Assembly (NCBI GenBank): GCA_030426765.1
Contig: JAUHXV010000017.1
Span: forward strand, 1-56,709
Direction of reading: 5' to 3'
From: Bacteroidia bacterium
Lineage (GTDB): Bacteria; Bacteroidota; Bacteroidia; Chitinophagales; Saprospiraceae
DNA length: 56,709 nt
The notes below the pieces were generated by a model. It was not told the origin of the DNA, did no database searches, and saw nothing but the letters and a program-made list of their open reading frames with translations. Below are positions 14,595 through 23,899 of the stretch, piece by piece; the stretch's first letter is position 1; every line of letters starts with the position of its first letter. The translations under genes and the position numbers were made by a program.

Positions 14595-15307
14595 ATATCT
14601 AACCCCAGCGACTTCAGCGCCTTAAATGACGCACTTTGCTCCGCGCTTTTCTTATTAAAGTCCTCGCCATTGGCGATTTCTTTCCCATTGACGTAGACGG
14701 CGATTTTAAAGCGGTCGCGGTTGTCAAATTTGAATCGCTCTACAACTTTGTAGTCGATATCGTTTCCGTTTTTCTGGCAGAACTCGAGGAGCTTGCTTTT
14801 GTAATTGTCATCGACCACTTCGAGTTTTTCGATATTGAGGTGACGGCGCAGGATGTTGTTGACAATAATATTTTTGGTGGTTTTATAGCCTTTCTCGAGA
14901 TAGATCGCGCCGACGAGAGCTTCGAGCGCATTTCCTTTCATAGACTCACTGAGGCGGGTATCATTGTGTTCCTGAAGGACCACATCGATCCCCATATCAT
15001 CGGCGATGCGGTTGAGTGTTTTGCGCTTGACGATCTTGGATCGCATTTTAGTCAGAAAACCCTCATTGCTGTTGGGATATTTTTGAAAAAGATATTCCGC
15101 CACCACCGTACTCAGAATGGAATCGCCGAGGTACTCAAGCCTTTCATTACTTGTAACAGTGTGAAGTTTCGGATCTACTGCTGATTTGTGGCTGAAGGCT
15201 TGTTTGAAGATGTGAATATTTTTTGGAGTGAAGCCAATGATATTGGCCACGCTGCGCGCAAACTCCTTTTCGGAAGACAGATAATGATTATATAATCGCC
15301 TAATCAC
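14591..15307 (-). CDS. rnc: Ribonuclease III
   Basis: A 238-residue dsRNA endonuclease for rRNA and mRNA processing. The signature NERLEYLGDSIL (55-66) carries the acidic metal ligands (E59, D62 by motif), and the second acidic cluster is in MKGNALEALVGAIYLEKG. A C-terminal double-stranded RNA-binding domain follows from about residue 165 (KSKLLEFCQKNG, ending EQSASFKALKSLG). It starts 21 bases after fabF on the same strand, the standard Bacteroidota acpP-fabF-rnc order. Confidence 0.95.
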   Translation of the reverse strand: MIRRLYNHYLSSEKEFARSVANIIGFTPKNIHIFKQAFSHKSAVDPKLHTVTSNERLEYLGDSILSTVVAEYLFQKYPNSNEGFLTKMRSKIVKRKTLNRIADDMGIDVVLQEHNDTRLSESMKGNALEALVGAIYLEKGYKTTKNIIVNNILRRHLNIEKLEVVDDNYKSKLLEFCQKNGNDIDYKVVERFKFDNRDRFKIAVYVNGKEIANGEDFNKKSAEQSASFKALKSLGLDM

Positions 15308-15328
15308 AAAATATCACATATCAGGGTA

Positions 15329-16573
15329 CTACACCCGTCCAAAAATAATGGAGGTATTGTGGCCTCCAAATCCAAATCCATTGCTCATCACCGCATTGAT
15401 TTTGCGCTGCTGAGCTTCATTAAATGTGAAGTTAAGCCTGCTGTCGATTTCAGGATCATCTTCAAAGTGATTGATAGTAGGGGGGATGAAGTCATGATTC
15501 AAACTCAGGATAGACGCGATGGCCTCCACGGCTCCGGCCGCACCCAGCAGGTGTCCGGTCATGGATTTCGTAGAACTGATATTCATACCATACGCGTGAT
15601 CACCGAATACTGATTTGATGGCATTAGTTTCGGCGACATCACCAAGTGGAGTAGAAGTACCGTGCACATTAATGTACTCGATCTGATCGATGTTAAGCCC
15701 TGCTTCTTTCAGGGCGTAATTCATGCACTTGATCACACCATGGCCGGAAGGTTCCGGTGCAGTGATGTGGTAGGCATCTGCATTCATACCGGAGCCCAGT
15801 ACTTCTGCATAGATTTTTGCGCCTCTGGCTTTTGCGGACTCATAGGATTCGAGCAGCATTGCACCAGCGCCTTCACCGAGCACAAATCCATCTCTGTTTT
15901 TGTCAAAAGGCCTTGAAGCCGTCTTCGGATCATCATTGCGCGTAGAAAGCGCCTTCATGCTTGAGAAACCTCCGATGCCGGCGCGTGTCACAGCGGCTTC
16001 GGAGCCTCCGCACAACACCATATCTACTCGTCCGAGCTTGATATTGTCCACCGCTGCGATCAGCGAGTGGTTGGCAGAAGCGCAGGCAGATACGGTGGCA
16101 AAATTGGCACCGGAAAAGCCATACTTGATACTGATATGTCCGGACGCGATATTGACAATCAGCTTCGGGATGAGAAACGGATTGTATCGGGGCACACCTT
16201 CAGCTCTTCCGGCTGCTTCGATTTCTTCTTCAAACGTGGTAAATCCACCGATGCCGCTACCCCAGATTACACCCACACGGGATTTGTCGATGGCCTCGAG
16301 ATCGATGCCGCTGTCATTGATGGCCTGATCCGCCACCACCAGCGCATATTGGGCATAGGGATCGATGCGTCGGGATTCTTTTCGATCGAGATAATCTTCA
16401 GCATTAAATCCTTTGACTTCACAGGCAAATTCCGTTCTGAAGCCTGTGGCATCAAAACGGGTGATGCGGTCAGCGCCACTCATGCCTGCTTTCAACCCTT
16501 CCAAATAAGTGTTGACATCATTGCCGATGGGTGTCAGTGCGCCTATGCCGGTTACAACAACTCTTTTTGACAT
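15329..16573 (-). CDS. fabF: Beta-ketoacyl-ACP synthase II
   Basis: A 414-residue condensing enzyme that elongates acyl-ACP with malonyl-ACP. The Cys-His-His triad is complete: C164 (VSACASANHS), H304 (NVHGTSTPLGD) and H341 (TGHLLGAAG). It sits between acpP and rnc. A terminator-like hairpin between acpP and fabF (16808-16839) suggests that acpP is made in excess of fabF. Confidence 0.96.
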   Translation of the reverse strand: MSKRVVVTGIGALTPIGNDVNTYLEGLKAGMSGADRITRFDATGFRTEFACEVKGFNAEDYLDRKESRRIDPYAQYALVVADQAINDSGIDLEAIDKSRVGVIWGSGIGGFTTFEEEIEAAGRAEGVPRYNPFLIPKLIVNIASGHISIKYGFSGANFATVSACASANHSLIAAVDNIKLGRVDMVLCGGSEAAVTRAGIGGFSSMKALSTRNDDPKTASRPFDKNRDGFVLGEGAGAMLLESYESAKARGAKIYAEVLGSGMNADAYHITAPEPSGHGVIKCMNYALKEAGLNIDQIEYINVHGTSTPLGDVAETNAIKSVFGDHAYGMNISSTKSMTGHLLGAAGAVEAIASILSLNHDFIPPTINHFEDDPEIDSRLNFTFNEAQQRKINAVMSNGFGFGGHNTSIIFGRV

Positions 16574-16807
16574 ACAGTTAAGATTCTTGTTAAAGATGCA
16601 AATTTCCGATTATACGGATAACCGGAAACCTGGATTTGTACTTTGTATTAAGCCTTAACCCACCAATAATATTAGTTTTTTAGGAAAAAAACTTCAAAAA
16701 ACGCCACGGGAGTAGAAAATCTAAGTGGTGTCAAAGCCTGCCCCGTAAAATTACGAGGAAAGATTAAAATACATCGCTCCGTTGAATGGGAGTGATATAA
16801 ATAAAAC

Positions 16808-16839
16808 ATCCACAGAGAAGTGTTACCTTCTCTGTGGAT
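16808..16839 (-). terminator. Terminator or attenuator between acpP and fabF
   Basis: Perfect 13-bp arms ATCCACAGAGAAG and CTTCTCTGTGGAT with a 6-base loop, 31 bases past the acpP stop codon and followed on the minus strand by GTTTTATTT. It would end most acpP transcripts and let some read through into fabF. The remaining 230 bp before fabF (16574-16807) contains no open frame and no clear second promoter. Confidence 0.75.
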
Positions 16840-16869
16840 CGTTACATTTTTAGTCTTTCTGAGACTGGG

Positions 16870-17109
16870 TTACGCAGATACCTGAGACTCCAGATATTCC
16901 ACAGCGTGGCCTACAGTCTGGATGTTTTCAGCTTGCTCATCCGGAATTGAGATATCAAATTCTTTCTCAAATTCCATGATTAATTCTACCGTATCAAGTG
17001 AATCTGCTCCAAGGTCATTGGTGAAGCTGGCTTCTGAAGTTACTTCAGATTCGTCAACACCTAATTTGTCAACGATGATTTTCTTCACTCTTTCAGCAAT
17101 GTCTGACAT
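16870..17109 (-). CDS. acpP: Acyl carrier protein
   Basis: A 79-residue acidic carrier of fatty-acyl chains. The phosphopantetheine attachment serine is S37 in [10 protein letters not shown]. Start chosen at the ATG at 17109 ([10 protein letters not shown]), which gives the standard length; a longer frame to 17136 would overlap the -7 box at 17134-17141. First gene of acpP-fabF-rnc. Confidence 0.97.
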   Translation of the reverse strand: MSDIAERVKKIIVDKLGVDESEVTSEASFTNDLGADSLDTVELIMEFEKEFDISIPDEQAENIQTVGHAVEYLESQVSA

Positions 17110-17133
17110 AATGATTGTGTTTGATTTAGGATG

Positions 17134-17166
17134 CAAAAGTAAATAAAGTATTAACTATTTTGACAA
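17134..17166 (-). promoter_or_regulatory. acpP promoter (TTG-N22-TACTTTTG)
   Basis: On the minus strand TACTTTTG (17134-17141) fits TAnnTTTG, and a TTG (17164-17166) lies 22 bases upstream of it, close to the usual spacing. Transcription should begin about 20 bases before the ATG at 17109, which settles the choice of start codon. Confidence 0.65.
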
Positions 17167-17193
17167 AACCTTCATTTCATCTTAAAGGTTCAA

Positions 17194-17230
17194 CAGGAGG
17201 TAAATCTCGTGGAAAACATGTAACCTCCTG
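17194..17230. repeat. Inverted repeat in the acpP-pyk divergent gap
   Basis: Arms CAGGAGGT (17194-17201) and ACCTCCTG (17223-17230) are perfect complements with about 20 bases between. It could be an operator for the divergent promoters or a transcript hairpin. No protein is suggested by the sequence. Confidence 0.4.
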
Positions 17231-17339
17231 ATTATATATGTAAAACCATTGATAAATATAATATTAGGGCATGAAGGTTGCAGGGATTATGTCGGAGTTT
17301 TAGCTTCGCACCCTAATTTTAAGTCTTAGACCGAATAAT

Positions 17340-18776
17340 ATGCTGCCTAAAGCACAACAAAATACTAAAATTGTGGCCACTGTGGGCCCTTCCTGCGCTG
17401 CGTACGACCAGCTCGTAGCCCTTGCTTTGGAAGGGGTGGACGTCTTCAGGCTGAATTTTTCCCACGGATCTCATGAAGAACACGAGGACGTCATCAACAA
17501 TATCGTCCGCCTCAACCAGGAACATAATCTCCATGTGGGAATCCTGGCCGACCTGCAGGGACCCAAAATCCGAATCGGGAATATTGAAGAAGGTGAAGTG
17601 GTCCTGAAAAAAGGGGAGGAAATCGTGTTTACCAACCGAAAATGCCCCGGATCAGCAGAAAAAGTGCAGATCAGCTATGAAAATTTCCCAAAAGAAGTCA
17701 AAAAAGGGGAGCGCGTACTCCTCGATGACGGAAAGCTGGTCCTGGAAGTGCTGTCCACCGACCGCCAGATCGAAGTGCGCCTGAAAGTCATCCACGGAGG
17801 CAAACTGACCTCTCGGAAAGGGGTCAACCTCCCGGACACTTCACTATCAATCCCCTCCATCACCGAAAAAGACTATGCCGACCTGGATTTTATCCTGACG
17901 CAACCGGTCAACTGGATTGCCCTCTCCTTCGTGCGCAAAGCTGAGGATATCATTGAACTTCAGGAACTTATCGAAGAAGCCGGCCATACAGCCAAGACCA
18001 TAGCCAAAATTGAAAAGCCGGAAGCAGTCCGCAATATCCGGAAGATCGTCAAGCACGCCAATGCCATTATGATCGCCCGGGGTGACCTCGCCGTTGAGGT
18101 TCCAATGGAAAAACTGCCAACCATCCAAAAGGATATCATCAAACGCTGTATTGAGCGATCCCGCCCTGTGATTGTTGCCACGCAACTGATGGATTCGATG
18201 ATCACAAACCCAAGTCCCACGAGAGCGGAAATCACGGATGTGGCCAATGCCGTGCTGGACGGCGCCGATGCTGTCATGCTGAGTGCTGAAACTTCTGTGG
18301 GTGCCCATCCGGTGAAAGTGGTGGAGGCCATGAATAAAATTATTACCGAAGCCGAAAAGCATTTTACAGAAAGCATCCAGTTTTCCTTGCCATCTCCAAA
18401 ATCGCGTACCTACTGGTCCGATACCGTCTGTTATCACGCCGCTCGCATGGCTCAGGAGGTCGATGCAAGAGCCATCGTATGTCTGACCACATCAGGGTTT
18501 ACGGCATTTAAAATTTCCTCCTATCGCCCCATCCGAACAAAGGTATATGTGTTTTCCGACCAGAATGATATCCTCAAGACGCTCAACCTCGTCTGGGGTG
18601 TGCGGGCCTTTTACTATGATAAGTTTACCTCTACAGATGAGACTATCTCTGATGTCGTCCAGATACTACTTGATCATGGACGCGTGACGCAGGGCGATGT
18701 CATCATCAACACAGGAAGTATGCCGATGCACAAGAAGTACAGAACGAATATGCTCAAACTGACGTTGGTGGATTAA
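17340..18776 (+). CDS. pyk: Pyruvate kinase
   Basis: A 478-residue glycolytic enzyme making ATP and pyruvate from phosphoenolpyruvate and ADP. Recognised by RLNFSHGSHEEH (K+/phosphate site), the KIEKPEAVRN active-site lysine segment, MIARGDLAVEVP and the CIERSRPVIVATQLMDSM helix. The B domain (about 75-170) and C-terminal allosteric domain are both present. Monocistronic between the divergent acpP and a putative terminator at 18792-18815. Confidence 0.96.
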   Translation: MLPKAQQNTKIVATVGPSCAAYDQLVALALEGVDVFRLNFSHGSHEEHEDVINNIVRLNQEHNLHVGILADLQGPKIRIGNIEEGEVVLKKGEEIVFTNRKCPGSAEKVQISYENFPKEVKKGERVLLDDGKLVLEVLSTDRQIEVRLKVIHGGKLTSRKGVNLPDTSLSIPSITEKDYADLDFILTQPVNWIALSFVRKAEDIIELQELIEEAGHTAKTIAKIEKPEAVRNIRKIVKHANAIMIARGDLAVEVPMEKLPTIQKDIIKRCIERSRPVIVATQLMDSMITNPSPTRAEITDVANAVLDGADAVMLSAETSVGAHPVKVVEAMNKIITEAEKHFTESIQFSLPSPKSRTYWSDTVCYHAARMAQEVDARAIVCLTTSGFTAFKISSYRPIRTKVYVFSDQNDILKTLNLVWGVRAFYYDKFTSTDETISDVVQILLDHGRVTQGDVIINTGSMPMHKKYRTNMLKLTLVD

Positions 18777-18791
18777 TACCGAAGCATACCG

Positions 18792-18815
18792 AAACGCTTG
18801 ATTTTGCGTTTTTTT
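18792..18815 (+). terminator. Probable terminator of pyk
   Basis: AAACGC / GCGTTT arms with an 8-base loop, the right arm running into a seven-T tract, 15 bases past the pyk stop codon. The stem is short, so strength is uncertain. Confidence 0.5.
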
Positions 18816-18844
18816 ACCAGCGGACAGATAATAGCTTAGAATTA

Positions 18845-20566
18845 ATGACTTTGATTTCCGGAAATACAACACGATACATTTTTCTGATTTTTCTTCTTTT
18901 TCAGATGGCGGGCATCCAGCAGGTGGTAGCCCAGACGCGTCCCACTTCGGAGGAGGTAAGCATTGAAAAAAAACTGATTGAAGGAAAAAAGTTTGTACTC
19001 CTGGGCGACTGGGAAAAAGCAGAAGCCCTATTCCTCGCGATCCTGCAGGAAGATGTGCTGAACAGCGCCGCTTGTTATGAATTATCCCGAACCTATACCG
19101 CAAAAGGCAACTACCAGGAAGCACTGACCTTTATCCACAAGGCTATTCGCATCGAACCGGACAACGAATGGTATCTGCTCATGGAAGCGGACATTCAGGA
19201 AAGATCCGGTGATATGGCCGCGACGATGGATATGTATGAAAAGCTGATCACCCTTCGCCCCGCACAGCCCAATTACTATGAAATGCTCATCAGTCTGTGC
19301 AAAAAAACCGGCCAGGATGATCGATTGCTGAGGGTGCTGGAGCAATATGAAAAAGTGATCGGGATCACAGAGTCTATCGCTCGCACCAAATTTGAAACGC
19401 TCGACAGACTGGATCGTCCGGATGAAGCAGCCGAGACCCTTCACCAACTTACAGTGGTTTATCCCACCAACATCGACTATAAATTTCTCGCCGCTTCATA
19501 CGCACGAAATCGAGGTCGCGATAGTGAAGCCAATCAGTACTACAAAGATGTACTGGCGATCTATCCCGAAAACTCAAGAGCCAAACTTGCCCTCGCCAGC
19601 ACAGAAAAAGAAGAAGGCGATGATGCAGGTTACCTCGAATCCATTATCCCGGTTATCTCCAATGCGGAGATTGATATCGATGTCAAACTCAAGGAACTTA
19701 TTCCCTATGTGGTAACCTTATCTGAAACAAATGATACGATCTTAGGAAATGCACTGGTCTCCCTGACACAATTTTTAGTCAATGCCCATCCGACAGATGC
19801 CAAGTCCTATGCCATTTCAGGTGATGTAAATTCTATCGTGGGCAATACTGCTGAAGCCATTTCGGCTTATGAAAAATCCACCTCCCTGAATGGCGGTGTA
19901 TACGCCGTCTGGGAACAGCTACTGTCGCTCCTGATGCGTCACAGGGATTATCACGAACTAGTCCGCCAATCTGAAATGGCGATGGTCAATTTTCCCAATC
20001 AGGCCTACCTGTACTATACGGCAGGTTTTGGATTGTATAAAACCGGACAGTTTGATGAGGCCCTCGATTACCTCAATGATGCGCTAGTGATGTCCGGAAG
20101 AAACAACGGGCAAAAGATCAGCGTACTGAATGTGCTTGGCCTTGTGTATGATGAACAAGGCGAATTGGAAAAATCTGCTACAGCGTTTGAAACCGCCCTC
20201 AGCTATGACCCGCGAAGTGCAGAAACTATGGCGTATTACAGCCTGGCCCTGAGCGGACGAATCACGCAAAGTGAGAAAGCGCTGACCATGACGCAAGATG
20301 TGTTGAAACAACAAGGTCTCTCTCCTCAGGTGCATGAAGTGCTGGCACAGGTGCTCTACAATCAGAAAAAATATCCGGAAGCCGAAAAGTCCATCATGCA
20401 GGTACTGACCGTTGATCCGCATGGCGATGCATATAACCTTGCAGGAGACATTCTGTTAAAGCAGAACCGAGCCGCCGATGCCTTGGCGATGTGGGAACTG
20501 GCGCTGGAAACCGGTTGCACGGATTCCGGCCTCAAGAGTAAGATGGCCGCTGCGAGGGCACAATAA
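18845..20566 (+). CDS. Tetratricopeptide-repeat protein, exported
   Basis: A 573-residue protein with a signal peptide (about 1-30, ending QQVVAQ) followed by TPR units through most of its length, e.g. AACYELSRTYTAKGNYQEAL, AYLYYTAGFGLYKTGQFDEA and VLNVLGLVYDEQGELEKSA. TPR solenoids bind partner proteins. In Bacteroidota a gene like this commonly precedes a DUF4292 lipoprotein and an EnvC-like protein, as here, suggesting a shared envelope or cell-division role. The partner is unknown. The next gene starts 54 bases downstream. Confidence 0.85.
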   Translation: MTLISGNTTRYIFLIFLLFQMAGIQQVVAQTRPTSEEVSIEKKLIEGKKFVLLGDWEKAEALFLAILQEDVLNSAACYELSRTYTAKGNYQEALTFIHKAIRIEPDNEWYLLMEADIQERSGDMAATMDMYEKLITLRPAQPNYYEMLISLCKKTGQDDRLLRVLEQYEKVIGITESIARTKFETLDRLDRPDEAAETLHQLTVVYPTNIDYKFLAASYARNRGRDSEANQYYKDVLAIYPENSRAKLALASTEKEEGDDAGYLESIIPVISNAEIDIDVKLKELIPYVVTLSETNDTILGNALVSLTQFLVNAHPTDAKSYAISGDVNSIVGNTAEAISAYEKSTSLNGGVYAVWEQLLSLLMRHRDYHELVRQSEMAMVNFPNQAYLYYTAGFGLYKTGQFDEALDYLNDALVMSGRNNGQKISVLNVLGLVYDEQGELEKSATAFETALSYDPRSAETMAYYSLALSGRITQSEKALTMTQDVLKQQGLSPQVHEVLAQVLYNQKKYPEAEKSIMQVLTVDPHGDAYNLAGDILLKQNRAADALAMWELALETGCTDSGLKSKMAAARAQ

Positions 20567-20620
20567 ATGCGTTGAATGTGTTACAAAAAGACGCCCTTTG
20601 ACGTCTTCTTATCAGGAAAC

Positions 20621-21406
20621 ATGAATCAAAAGACTGTACATATTTTTCTCCTTCTGCTGCTGACCGGCCTGATCATATCGTGCAAGAAAAAGAAAGAAGT
20701 AGCTGCCGGACCCGAAATGCCGGCACCTGTGGTCATGGAGAAAATGAGTAAAGGGGCCTCCGGAATCATGAACAGAATGATGGAATCTCAGGTCCCCTTC
20801 AAATGGTTTGCCGCACAGGGACAGGGAAAATTTGACCTCGATGGCCAGCGCCTAAGTGCCCGCGTCAATGTGCGCATCCGTCAGGACAGCGTGATCTGGG
20901 TGCAACTCCAGAAATTTGGTTTTGAAGTCGGGCGAATGCTCGTGACGCCGGACTCCGCATTTTTTGTCAATCGCTTCGAACGGACGTACGCGATTTATGC
21001 AACAGAAGATTTTCTGGCCGAGTATAATGTGCCGGCAGACTTCGAAATGTTTACCAAAGTTTTTACTGCAGGGGCATACCTGCCTCCGGAAATCAAAAGC
21101 CTCGATGTCGGAAAAGATGGTGCCGTGGAAATGTATTCCTCCAAAGGATTCAATGCCCGGTATTGGTTTGATACTTCCTGGCGCCTGATCCGTGCAGAGA
21201 TTTCTGATCCTTTGGCCCGCGAATGGAGCACTTCCTATGCCGACTACCGCAATACGAGCAAGGGGCAATGGTTCCCGTTCAAACGTTCCAATACCCTGCT
21301 GATCGATGGCATCCCCAATGTCTTTGACCTGGAATACAGTGATATGGAGCTGGATATTCCCCAGGAATTTCCTTTTTCCATACCTTCACATTATGAAAAA
21401 ATATAA
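20621..21406 (+). CDS. DUF4292 lipoprotein
   Basis: A 261-residue lipoprotein starting at the ATG at 20621: a hydrophobic stretch then the lipobox LIISC, so it should be acylated on Cys16-17 and anchored in a membrane. The body (TRYxIYATEDFLAEYNVP, PPEIKSLDVGKDG) matches the DUF4292 fold, which resembles LolA/LolB-type lipoprotein-handling proteins. Its 3' end overlaps the next gene by 14 bases. A role in lipoprotein or outer-membrane traffic is inferred from the fold only. An upstream in-frame start at 20576 would place 15 residues before the signal sequence and was rejected. Confidence 0.8.
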   Translation: MNQKTVHIFLLLLLTGLIISCKKKKEVAAGPEMPAPVVMEKMSKGASGIMNRMMESQVPFKWFAAQGQGKFDLDGQRLSARVNVRIRQDSVIWVQLQKFGFEVGRMLVTPDSAFFVNRFERTYAIYATEDFLAEYNVPADFEMFTKVFTAGAYLPPEIKSLDVGKDGAVEMYSSKGFNARYWFDTSWRLIRAEISDPLAREWSTSYADYRNTSKGQWFPFKRSNTLLIDGIPNVFDLEYSDMELDIPQEFPFSIPSHYEKI

Positions 21407-22583
21407 TGTGTCGGAAAAGTACGTCCTGATCCTCGGGTTGCTCTTCCTGTCATTATATAGTTTCGGCCAGCAGGAACGCTCGGATCTGGAAGCCGAACGC
21501 AAAGCGCTGGAACAGCAAATCAAGAATACCACCAGCATCCTCCAGAAAACACAAAAGAATAAAACACAAACGGTCAACCAACTCCAAACCTTAAATGCCC
21601 AGATCCGGCAGCGAGAGCAACTGCTGAATTCCATCGACAAGGAAATCAAACTCATCACAAAAGATGAGTCAGTACAGGAAAGAAAGATTAAGGAGACAGC
21701 TGCCACGATCAAACAACTTGAAGCCAGACTGGGTCATGCACTGCAGGCTTCATATATCCGTAGCCAGATTCAACCGGAATGGATCCACCTGCTCAGCGCC
21801 TCTTCCATCAGTGAAGCCTTGTCCCGATGGGTGTACATGCGCCAGTATAAAACGTTTGTCCTTGGTCAGGTCGAACAACTTGACGCACAGAAAAAGCAAC
21901 TCGAGTCCCTGGTGGCGAAACTGGAAGAAAGCAAAAAATCCAAAACGCATTTGTTTAAAGAAGAAGCTAAAAACAAATCCGAAATCCAGGATCAACAGAA
22001 ATCACAACAAGCACTTGTCAATTCCCTGAATAAAGAAGAAACTAAACTTAAATCCCAACTGAAAGCTTCCCAGGATAAAAAGAAAAAACTGGATGCTGAA
22101 ATTGCTCGCCTCATACGCGAGGAGGCCAGCAAAATGGATAAGTCAGGGCTCAGTTCGTCACCGGAAACCAAAGCGCTCAATGCCGAATTTTCCTCAAACC
22201 AGGGGAAACTCCCCTGGCCGGTGAGTAAAGGATTGATCACCGATCGTTTCGGCGAACATCCACATCCGGTTTTGAAAGGCATCAAAGTGCAGAATAATGG
22301 TATCGATATTTTGTCAGAAGGAAATGCTTCCGTCAAAAGTTTGTTCACCGGCACTGTAGCATCGGTCACGAAGATCCCCGGCTACGATTACATGGTCATG
22401 GTGAGGCATGGATTGTATTTCTCTGTGTACTCCCGACTCAGCCGAGCGGTGGTGCAAAAAGGGGATAAAGTATCGACCGGGCAGGTACTTGGTTATCTCG
22501 GTGCGGAAGAACCCAAACTGCACCTCGAGATATGGAAGGATAAGACCAAGCTCAATCCTTCGGTGTGGCTGGCGAAGCAATAG
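21393..22583 (+). CDS. EnvC-like murein hydrolase activator (M23 fold, degenerate site)
   Basis: A 396-residue protein: signal peptide (about 1-22), long coiled coil (about 25-260), and a C-terminal LytM/M23 domain (about 275-396). The zinc-site motifs are broken: the HxGID-type motif reads NNGID and the HLH motif reads KLHLEI, so two of the four active-site residues are missing. Such domains do not cut peptidoglycan; in E. coli EnvC they activate amidases at the division site. The start at 21393 directly gives a signal peptide and overlaps the DUF4292 gene by 14 bases. Confidence 0.87.
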   Translation: MKKYNVSEKYVLILGLLFLSLYSFGQQERSDLEAERKALEQQIKNTTSILQKTQKNKTQTVNQLQTLNAQIRQREQLLNSIDKEIKLITKDESVQERKIKETAATIKQLEARLGHALQASYIRSQIQPEWIHLLSASSISEALSRWVYMRQYKTFVLGQVEQLDAQKKQLESLVAKLEESKKSKTHLFKEEAKNKSEIQDQQKSQQALVNSLNKEETKLKSQLKASQDKKKKLDAEIARLIREEASKMDKSGLSSSPETKALNAEFSSNQGKLPWPVSKGLITDRFGEHPHPVLKGIKVQNNGIDILSEGNASVKSLFTGTVASVTKIPGYDYMVMVRHGLYFSVYSRLSRAVVQKGDKVSTGQVLGYLGAEEPKLHLEIWKDKTKLNPSVWLAKQ

Positions 22584-22633
22584 CAAGGCTCAAGCTATTG
22601 TATCTCGTTTTTTTACCCTTTTCCTGAATTAAA

Positions 22634-22641
22634 TAACTTTG
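22634..22641 (+). promoter_or_regulatory. -7 promoter box for hflX
   Basis: TAACTTTG, a TAnnTTTG match, 25 bases before the hflX ATG. Upstream, arms CAATAGC (22578-22584) and GCTATTG (22594-22600) flank the stop of the EnvC-like gene and may form a weak terminator before a T run at 22608-22614. Confidence 0.5.
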
Positions 22642-22666
22642 TCACCCAATCATCTGATGTATATCC

Positions 22667-23887
22667 ATGGCCACAGCAAGGAATAAGTGGAATTTAGGAG
22701 AGAAAAAAAGATCACCCGAAGCATTGCAACAGGAATTTGCCGTGGTGATCGGCGTCGTGCTGCCCAACCAGACGGAAGAGAAGGTCGTGGAGCATCTCGA
22801 CGAACTTGAATTTCTTGCGCAGACCGCCGGTGCTGAAACTATAAAACGCTTTATTCAAAAGCTGGATCGACCGGATTCCCGCACCTATATCGGCAGCGGA
22901 AAAATGAAAGAAATAGGGGAGTACATCAAAAATCACGATGTCCATCTCGCCATTTTTGATGATGACCTCACCGGAAAACAAACCAGTATCCTCGAAGAGG
23001 AATGGAAGATCAAGATCATCGATCGGACAAGTCTCATCCTGGATATATTCGCCGCCAGAGCACAGACCGCCCAGGCACGCACACAGGTAGAGCTGGCGCA
23101 ATTGCAATACCTCCTTCCACGCCTCCGAGGATTGTGGACACACCTGGAAAGACAGCGTGGGGGAATCGGGATGCGCGGACCCGGTGAGCAGGAGATTGAA
23201 ACAGACCGTCGTATCGTACGGGATAAAATTTCCCTCCTGAAAAAGAAACTCGAAAAGATCGATCAGCAAAGTGTTACAAGACGCAAGCATCGCGACGAAC
23301 TCATTCGGGTTTCACTCATAGGGTATACCAACGTTGGGAAATCTACATTGATGAATGTATTGAGTAAGAGCAAAGTCTTTGTGGAGAATAAACTCTTTGC
23401 CACGCTGGATACAACGGTGCGTAAAGTAGTTTTTGGTTCGATGCCTTTCCTCCTCAGTGACACCGTTGGGTTCATCCGTAAGTTGCCTCATCACCTGGTG
23501 GAGAGTTTTAAATCCACCCTGGATGAAGTGCATGAGGCTGATATCCTGTTGCATGTCATTGATATATCCCATCCGCAGTATGAAGACCACATTGTTGCGG
23601 TCAATCAAACTTTGCAGGATATCCATGTAGCAGAGAAGCCCACCATCATGGTCTTGAATAAAATTGATGCCTATCGCAAACTCAACTACGATGATCTGTT
23701 GGAGGATAGTGTAAAAGAGCAATTCGAAACCGAGATTCAGCAAAGGTTAAAGCACGAGTACGGTGCCGATACGGTACTGATATCTGCGGCCACCGGAGAA
23801 AATATGAGTGTATTGCGCGAAAAATTAGGGCAAGCTGTCTCTGAAGCATACTCGATTCGCTATCCGTATCGCCCCAAAACCTGGTAA
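22667..23887 (+). CDS. hflX: Ribosome-associated GTPase HflX
   Basis: A 406-residue GTPase that splits or rescues stalled 70S ribosomes, mainly under heat stress. The N-terminal HflX domain ends in the glycine-rich GGIGMRGPGEQEIETDRR segment (165-182). The G domain has G1 GYTNVGKST (219-227), G3 DTVGF and G4 NKID. Full length. Followed 12 bases later by the aminopeptidase gene, so the two may share a transcript. Confidence 0.95.
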   Translation: MATARNKWNLGEKKRSPEALQQEFAVVIGVVLPNQTEEKVVEHLDELEFLAQTAGAETIKRFIQKLDRPDSRTYIGSGKMKEIGEYIKNHDVHLAIFDDDLTGKQTSILEEEWKIKIIDRTSLILDIFAARAQTAQARTQVELAQLQYLLPRLRGLWTHLERQRGGIGMRGPGEQEIETDRRIVRDKISLLKKKLEKIDQQSVTRRKHRDELIRVSLIGYTNVGKSTLMNVLSKSKVFVENKLFATLDTTVRKVVFGSMPFLLSDTVGFIRKLPHHLVESFKSTLDEVHEADILLHVIDISHPQYEDHIVAVNQTLQDIHVAEKPTIMVLNKIDAYRKLNYDDLLEDSVKEQFETEIQQRLKHEYGADTVLISAATGENMSVLREKLGQAVSEAYSIRYPYRPKTW

Positions 23888-23899
23888 AAAAAACTAAAG

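Noticed and set aside
17847-18437. Long open frame (196 codons) antisense to pyk
   Set aside because: It overlaps a clear pyruvate kinase, and its His/Phe/Trp-rich product shows no domain or initiation signal.
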